Assembly: GCA_902767195.1 (NCBI GenBank)
Contig: CACXGS010000084.1
Coordinates: forward strand, 1 to 12,074
From: an uncultured Lachnospiraceae bacterium
GTDB taxonomy: Bacteria; Bacillota_A; Clostridia; Lachnospirales; Lachnospiraceae
Direction: 5' to 3'
Length of the DNA stretch: 12,074 nucleotides
Below, piece after piece: positions 8,458-12,074 of this stretch. The position numbers were made by a program, and so were the translations under genes. Within the stretch, counting starts at the first letter, position 1; the number at the start of each line of letters is the position of its first letter. The notes below the pieces were generated by a model. That model was not told where the DNA came from, searched no databases, and saw only the letters and a program-made list of their open reading frames with translations.

Positions 8458-9342
8458 ATGTTTCGATTAGCGAATTTTGATGAGGAAACCAGGATATATA
8501 AATATTTGTCCTCCATCGCTTCTGATACGATCTGCCAGGCGCTTGACAACTGGATGTCTGATGAGGAAGACATTAAGGCGCTTTATGAGAATGAATTTGA
8601 GAAGGATGAGGATGATGAATCCTTCTTTGGCGAAGAGGATTTGGAGAGGGAAACACCGGCAGAATTCTTCAAGGGAATCTCCGAATACATCAGTGCGGAT
8701 GGCCTGGACCGCTGGTCTCATATTGATGACAGAGAGATCAGTGCAGACGGCCGGGTGGGTATGGAGATCATCAGCCGCAAGATCAACCGGATGAAGGAAA
8801 AAATGTCAGATCCGGATCATTTTTATACCTTTGATCTTTTTGAAGAGCTCCTCTTTTATCTTATGACAGATTTTTATGAAACCATCATTCTCATGGAAGG
8901 TTTTGAAGAAGAAGGAATCGATATCGAGGAACTGGATGATGATACGGAAATCGAAGTGGAACTGGAATATGAGACGGAAGATGAGGATATCCTCGAGACC
9001 TTTGATGTGCTGATGAACGAATATGGTCTGGAAGAGGAAGAGGCCATGATGCTGGCCTATGCTGTATACAGGCCTGAACTGATGGGGATCGATCCGGATG
9101 ATGACAATGAGGATTCTTTATTTTTCTGGGATGAAGATTTTCTTCTCTTTTTCCAGAACGGATTTGTACCGGGCATTCAGCTGATGGTAAGTGGAATGGG
9201 CTCTGTTCTCGGCTATGAGTATGTCAACGTCAAGGGAATTTTTACGGATATCGGACTGGCAGCTCCCATCCGTCTGATCGGGACGGAGACGGCCTACAAT
9301 ATTAAAAGAGAAGCCATAGACGGAGAGCAGGAGGATTTATGA
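8458..9342 (+). CDS. Highly acidic protein of unknown function
   Basis: 294 residues; AAAGGA (8445-8450) lies 7 bases before the ATG. I do not recognise a family. Counting by hand gives 83 Asp/Glu against about 20 Lys/Arg, a net charge near -60. Acid-rich stretches lie at about 34-65, 148-180 and 210-225. Between them are hydrophobic aromatic segments (for example around 121-147 and 223-240) and a C-terminal part (about 236-282) with Gly and Ile/Val and normal composition, which may be a small folded domain. There is no signal peptide or convincing membrane helix, so it is probably cytosolic. The gene leads an apparent operon: its last codons overlap the chorismate mutase start (ATGA at 9339-9342), so the two are likely translated together. 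An acidic protein of this kind could bind cations, nucleic-acid-binding proteins or a basic partner, but nothing in the sequence settles this. Confidence 0.85.
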   Translation: MFRLANFDEETRIYKYLSSIASDTICQALDNWMSDEEDIKALYENEFEKDEDDESFFGEEDLERETPAEFFKGISEYISADGLDRWSHIDDREISADGRVGMEIISRKINRMKEKMSDPDHFYTFDLFEELLFYLMTDFYETIILMEGFEEEGIDIEELDDDTEIEVELEYETEDEDILETFDVLMNEYGLEEEEAMMLAYAVYRPELMGIDPDDDNEDSLFFWDEDFLLFFQNGFVPGIQLMVSGMGSVLGYEYVNVKGIFTDIGLAAPIRLIGTETAYNIKREAIDGEQEDL

Positions 9343-9629
9343 CAGGGATTGAACAGGCCAGACAGGAGATTCGGGAAGCGGATGCCCTTATAGCAGAACT
9401 GTTCCAGAGAAGGATGAAGGCGGTCCGTGATGTGGCGGAATATAAGAAAAACAAAGGCCTTCCCGTCTTTGATGAAGAGCAGGAGAAGAGGGTCCTTGCG
9501 CGAAATGTTACCCTTATCAGCGATGAGGGTCTTCGGCCCTATTATTTGAAGTTTATGCAGGAGACCATGGATATATCCAAAGAGTATCAGGAGGATCTGA
9601 TCGCCGGTAAACAGGCCGGCTGTGAATAA
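9339..9629 (+). CDS. Chorismate mutase, AroQ type
   Basis: 96 residues, the normal size of a stand-alone all-helical AroQ chorismate mutase, which converts chorismate to prephenate for Phe and Tyr synthesis. AGGAGG (9329-9334) lies inside the upstream gene, 4 bases before the ATG, and the ATGA overlap implies translational coupling. Aligned by eye with E. coli chorismate mutase: Arg8 matches Arg11, Arg25 matches Arg28, Lys36 matches Lys39, Asp45 matches Asp48 and Glu49 matches Glu52, while Gln84 in the SKEYQ ending likely serves as Gln88. The Arg51 position appears to be Gln48 (DEEQEKRVL instead of a D-x-x-R-E pattern). No prephenate dehydratase, dehydrogenase or other aromatic-pathway gene is nearby. 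The family call is firm; full activity is likely but the substitution deserves notice. Confidence 0.92.
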   Translation: MTGIEQARQEIREADALIAELFQRRMKAVRDVAEYKKNKGLPVFDEEQEKRVLARNVTLISDEGLRPYYLKFMQETMDISKEYQEDLIAGKQAGCE

Positions 9630-9651
9630 ATCAGACAGAGGGGAAGAGAAG

Positions 9652-10119
9652 ATGGCATTAGAAGAAGCAAGAGCCTATCTTGAAGAAAGAGGGTACGGAG
9701 ACAGAGTGCAGGTTTTTGATGTCTCCAGCGCCACCGTGGAACTGGCTGCGGCCGCAGTGGGAACAGAGCCGGCCAGAATCGCCAAATCACTGACTTTTAT
9801 GGTGGAGGGCCAGCCGGTCATGATTCTATGTGCCGGTGATGCCAGAGTCGACAACAAAAAATATAAGGGTCGCTTTCAGAAGAAGGCGAAGATGCTTTCC
9901 AGAGAGGAAGTCATCGAACACATTGGCCATGACGTAGGAGGAGTCTGTCCCTTCGGGATCAAAGATGGTGTGGATGTATATCTGGACGATTCCCTGAAAC
10001 GTTTTGATAAAGTTTACCCTGCCTGCGGCAGCGGTAACAGTGCGGTGGAGCTGACGATTGATGAACTGGAAGATCTCTCCGGAAGCATCGGATGGGTTGA
10101 CGTATGTAAGCTCCCGTAA
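9652..10119 (+). CDS. YbaK/EbsC-family aminoacyl-tRNA deacylase
   Basis: 155 residues from the ATG at 9652, chosen because GAGGGG (9638-9643) is well placed; a GTG at 9622 in the same frame lacks such a site and would overlap the chorismate mutase gene. The fold family is recognised from the IAKSL motif with the conserved Lys45, GDARVDNKK (62-70), GGVCPFG (96-102) and the C-terminal VYPACGSGNSAVELT (121-135), with the GxxNxAVEL core near 126-134. These enzymes hydrolyse mischarged aminoacyl-tRNAs in trans, such as Cys-tRNA(Pro) or Ala-tRNA(Pro), and lack a synthetase domain. Its closest style is the Firmicutes YwhH-like subgroup rather than E. coli YbaK itself, so the exact tRNA substrate is uncertain. 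It sits 22 bp after chorismate mutase and is probably cotranscribed with it. Confidence 0.9.
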   Translation: MALEEARAYLEERGYGDRVQVFDVSSATVELAAAAVGTEPARIAKSLTFMVEGQPVMILCAGDARVDNKKYKGRFQKKAKMLSREEVIEHIGHDVGGVCPFGIKDGVDVYLDDSLKRFDKVYPACGSGNSAVELTIDELEDLSGSIGWVDVCKLP

Positions 10120-10184
10120 AACATGGTCCTTCTTCAGGGCCTCCAGAAAGAGACGGAATTCTCTTGATTGAGGGAAGATTTCGG

Positions 10185-10213
10185 GACATCTAAAGTGAGA
10201 TACTATAGATGTC
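10185..10213. repeat. Inverted repeat upstream of the small-protein/HAD genes
   Basis: GACATCTA (10185-10192) and TAGATGTC (10206-10213) are perfect 8-bp arms around a 13-base centre. A TATAGA at 10204-10209 overlaps the right arm, so this could be an operator over a weak promoter. There is no T run, so it is not an intrinsic terminator. The rest of the 156-bp gap shows nothing else clear. Confidence 0.45.
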
Positions 10214-10275
10214 AGAGAAATGAGAACCTTAACAGAGGAATCGGTTGATTGAATCGTATGAAAAGGAGGCACGGG

Positions 10276-10377
10276 ATGAAGGGATATTATATCACAGAAG
10301 GATACATGGGATACGTTAACGGAAGATACATGCTGTTTGCCGATGAGAGTGATTACAGGGATTACCTGGAGGATTGA
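10276..10377 (+). CDS. 33-residue tyrosine-rich small protein
   Basis: A small gene with an excellent ribosome binding site, AAAAGGAGG at 10261-10269, 6 bases before the ATG; the stop is TGA at 10375-10377. The product has seven Tyr in 33 residues, a repeated GY pattern (YYITEGYMGYVNGRYMLF) and an acidic tail ending YRDYLED. It has no Cys, signal peptide or membrane segment. It ends one base before the HAD ATG, and the HAD ribosome binding site lies inside its last codons, so the two are very likely translated together. I do not know a function. The strong site, tight coupling and non-random composition argue that it is real. It might be a small partner of the HAD enzyme, or serve mainly to couple translation. 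Confidence 0.7.
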   Translation: MKGYYITEGYMGYVNGRYMLFADESDYRDYLED

Positions 10378-10378
10378 T

Positions 10379-10714
10379 ATGATACTGGCAGTGGACTTTG
10401 ACGGGACATTAAGTTTTGGACAGTGGCCTGCGGTCGGGCCGGCCAACGAGGAACTGATCCGGTTTCTGAAGAAGCGACAGATGGAAGGAGACCGGCTGAT
10501 TTTATGGACATGCCGGGCAGGAGAACCTCTTCGTGAGGCCGTGGACTGGTGCCGGGCCAGAGGCCTTGAGTTTGACGCAGTGAATGACAATCTTCCGGAG
10601 ATCATCGAAGAGTACGGCATCAACAGCCGCAAGATTACATGTGATTATTACATTGATGACAGGGCGGTCTCAGCCTGGCAGTTTATCCTGGAAAAAGGCA
10701 GGGAGATCGCGTGA
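10379..10714 (+). CDS. Small HAD-superfamily hydrolase
   Basis: 111 residues from the ATG at 10379; GGAGG (10368-10372) lies 6 bases upstream inside the small gene. A TTG in frame at 10337 was rejected because it has no ribosome binding site. HAD motif I is DFDGTL with Asp6 (nucleophile) and Asp8, motif II is LWTCR (Thr in the usual position), and a late DDR near residue 90 supplies the motif IV acidic pair. No large cap domain is present, so this belongs among the minimal HAD phosphatases resembling the BT0820 group, also common in phages. It probably hydrolyses a phosphate ester in the cytosol; the substrate is unknown. It is the last gene before a strong terminator. Confidence 0.85.
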   Translation: MILAVDFDGTLSFGQWPAVGPANEELIRFLKKRQMEGDRLILWTCRAGEPLREAVDWCRARGLEFDAVNDNLPEIIEEYGINSRKITCDYYIDDRAVSAWQFILEKGREIA

Positions 10715-10745
10715 TGCATAACTATTTGGTATAGCGAAGAGAATG

Positions 10746-10784
10746 ACCCGTTTCAGAGGGATTAATTTCTGAGACGGGTTTTTT
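10746..10784 (+). terminator. Intrinsic terminator after the HAD gene
   Basis: A 12-bp stem (10746-10757 with 10768-10779, one G-T pair, GC-rich at the base ACCCG/CGGGT) around a ten-base loop is followed by six Ts (10779-10784). It lies 32 bases after the stop codon. Confidence 0.92.
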
Positions 10785-10798
10785 GCATGGTTTTTTTG

Positions 10799-10807
10799 TG
10801 CTATAAT
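10799..10807 (+). promoter_or_regulatory. Extended -10 promoter of mgtE
   Basis: TGC directly before TATAAT (10802-10807) forms an extended -10 element. The -35 position is a T run belonging to the preceding terminator, a poor match to TTGACA, which an extended -10 can tolerate. The start of transcription should be near 10814, giving a leader of about 70 bases. Confidence 0.72.
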
Positions 10808-10819
10808 CATGAGGAATTC

Positions 10820-10845
10820 AACTCCACCCTTAAGAGGAGGGAGTT
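10820..10845 (+). other. Stem-loop in the mgtE leader
   Basis: AACT and CCCT (10820-10823, 10827-10830) pair with AGGG and AGTT (10838-10845), with a three-base bulge and a seven-base loop; an alternative pairing AACTCC with GGAGTT is also possible. It lies 25 bases before the ribosome binding site. It is too short to be a Mg2+ (M-box) riboswitch; it may stabilise the message. Confidence 0.4.
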
Positions 10846-10884
10846 TCAATTGGAATCTGATGAACAGAGAGGGGAGGTAAAGAG

Positions 10885-12074
10885 ATGGAGAATACCGTTC
10901 GAAGAGAACAGAATTATGAACAGGAACTGGTGGAGATTCTCCGAAGCGGTCTGACGAAAGAAGAACTTCTTGACCGTCTGGACGACTATCATGAGAATGA
11001 TATTGCCGGGGCTCTGGAACAGCTGACCAGCGAAGAAAGAAAAAAGCTTTACCCTGTTCTGGGCGAGGATATGGTCTCCGAGATCTTTACGTATCTTGAA
11101 GATCCTGAGATTTTCCTGAAAGAGATATCTCTGGAGAATGCGGCGAAAATCATTTCGACCATGGATTCCGATGACGCGGTTGATATTCTGGAAGAGGTGG
11201 ATGAGTCCACCCAGGAGAAACTGGTCGACCTGATGGATGACGAGTCAAGCCGGGATGTTCAGCTGATTCTGTCCTATGACGAGGATGAGATCGGTTCCGT
11301 CATGACTACCAATTACATAGAGATTCACAATAATCTGTCCATCCGCCAGGCTATGTCGGAGCTGATCCGCCAGGCCGGGGGTAACGATAACATATCTATG
11401 ATTTATGTGGTGGATGAGAAGGATATTTACTATGGAGCCATCGAACTGAAAGATCTGATCATTGCCAGAGGAAATGATTCCCTTCTGGACCTGGTTGCTA
11501 CCTCATACCCCTATGTGGAAGATCATGAGCAGATCAGTGACTGTCTGGAACGGATCAAGGATTACGGCGAGGATTCCCTTCCTGTGCTGTCAAAAGAAGG
11601 AAAGATTGTGGGAATCATCACAGCCCATGACATCATTGAAGTCGTGGATGATGAGATGGGTGAAGACTATGCCAGACTGGCCGGTCTGACGGCAGAGGAA
11701 GACCTGAAGGAAACGACCAATGAAAGTATGAAGAAAAGGCTGCCCTGGCTGATCGGACTGCTCTTTTTGGGTATGCTGGTTTCCAGCGTGGTGGGAGTTT
11801 TTGAAGAGATTGTGGCAGTGCTCCCCATCGTCATTTGTTTCCAGTCGCTGATCCTGGATATGGCGGGAAATGTCGGGACCCAGTCACTGGCTGTCACTAT
11901 CCGTGTCCTCATGGATGAGAACCTCACAGCAGGCCAGAAAGTGGGCCTTGTATTTAAGGAAATGAAAGTAGGTCTTTGCAACGGACTGTTTCTTGGTGTT
12001 CTGACCTTTTTGTTTATCGGAATCTATGTTGTTGTCATAAAGAATAATCCCGTGGAAACGGCTTTCCGCATCTC
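10885..12074 (+). CDS. mgtE: Magnesium transporter MgtE (3' partial)
   Basis: The ATG is preceded by GGGGAGG (10871-10877); the frame remains open to the last base, giving 396 complete codons of a family usually about 450 residues long. Residues 1 to about 130 are the acidic helical MgtE N domain (repeated DDAVDILEEV-type helices), followed by two CBS domains (about 135-265), the connecting plug helix (about 265-285) and the first membrane helices from LPWLIGLLF at 286. The signature segment MAGNVGTQ, with GNVGTQ at 328-333, is the conserved pore-region motif of the family. MgtE is a homodimeric, Mg2+-gated Mg2+ channel: cytosolic Mg2+ binds the acidic N and CBS domains and closes the pore. 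The last membrane helices, which carry the key pore Asp of known MgtE proteins, lie beyond the window. It has its own promoter and terminator-isolated unit. Confidence 0.95.
   Translation, partial: MENTVRREQNYEQELVEILRSGLTKEELLDRLDDYHENDIAGALEQLTSEERKKLYPVLGEDMVSEIFTYLEDPEIFLKEISLENAAKIISTMDSDDAVDILEEVDESTQEKLVDLMDDESSRDVQLILSYDEDEIGSVMTTNYIEIHNNLSIRQAMSELIRQAGGNDNISMIYVVDEKDIYYGAIELKDLIIARGNDSLLDLVATSYPYVEDHEQISDCLERIKDYGEDSLPVLSKEGKIVGIITAHDIIEVVDDEMGEDYARLAGLTAEEDLKETTNESMKKRLPWLIGLLFLGMLVSSVVGVFEEIVAVLPIVICFQSLILDMAGNVGTQSLAVTIRVLMDENLTAGQKVGLVFKEMKVGLCNGLFLGVLTFLFIGIYVVVIKNNPVETAFRI

Noticed and set aside
9622..9651. GTG start for the deacylase
   Set aside because: It overlaps the chorismate mutase end and has no ribosome binding site; the ATG at 9652 has one and begins at the family's usual N-terminus.
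10220..10252. Ten-codon ATG frame in the gap before the small gene
   Set aside because: No ribosome binding site and no notable composition; not supportable as a leader peptide.
9826..10632. Minus-strand open frame opposite the deacylase, gap and HAD gene
   Set aside because: It crosses two recognised enzymes and a small gene with strong ribosome binding sites; no start signals or protein features of its own.
10808..10884. Mg2+ riboswitch (M-box) upstream of mgtE
   Set aside because: The leader is far too short and shows only one small stem-loop and no terminator/antiterminator pair.

Overview
The window (about 12 kb, roughly half G+C) looks like the chromosome of an anaerobic Gram-positive bacterium of the Clostridia, most likely a Lachnospiraceae-type gut organism. 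This is an inference from the very strong AGGAGG-type ribosome binding sites, the large membrane hybrid histidine kinases, an SH3b-repeat secreted protein and the style of the MgtE transporter. No rRNA, tRNA, CRISPR array, insertion sequence or clear prophage was seen. All genes are on the + strand except one.

Region 1 (1-5680) is signal transduction. A hybrid sensor kinase truncated at its 5' end (extracytoplasmic sensor, one membrane helix, PAS-like region, kinase core, two receivers) is followed 34 bp later by a second hybrid kinase. Its N-terminal half is a complete APC-type amino-acid permease fold fused through extra membrane helices to a kinase core and a receiver. The two C-terminal receivers are clear paralogues. 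No HPt protein and no DNA-binding response regulator is encoded here. A 14-bp perfect hairpin closes the unit.

Region 2 (5682-7704) is a two-gene unit with a near-consensus promoter (TTGACC, 17 bp, TATAAT). It encodes a free-standing HxxxDG acyltransferase or condensation-like protein and a small EutP/PduV-family GTPase with no microcompartment genes nearby. It ends at a compact hairpin that can terminate transcription from both sides, because the next gene is convergent.

Region 3 (7727-8457) is a secreted protein made only of two SH3b repeats (minus strand). Its 251-bp divergent upstream region holds evenly spaced TGTCAC-type direct repeats resembling a Pho box, and a 14-bp perfect palindrome carrying TATAAT.

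Region 4 (8458-10784) is a likely operon or pair of operons: an extremely acidic protein of unknown function, an AroQ-type chorismate mutase whose start overlaps it (ATGA), a YbaK/EbsC-family aminoacyl-tRNA deacylase, then after a 156-bp gap with an inverted repeat a 33-residue tyrosine-rich small protein and a HAD-family phosphatase whose ribosome binding site lies inside the small gene. A strong terminator follows.

Region 5 (10799-12074) is mgtE, a Mg2+ transporter with its own extended -10 promoter and a short leader hairpin. It runs off the end of the window.

The most unusual items are the permease-kinase-receiver fusion, the acyltransferase/lone EutP pair, the acidic protein coupled to chorismate mutase, the 33-residue gene coupled to the HAD enzyme, and the Pho-box-like repeats.
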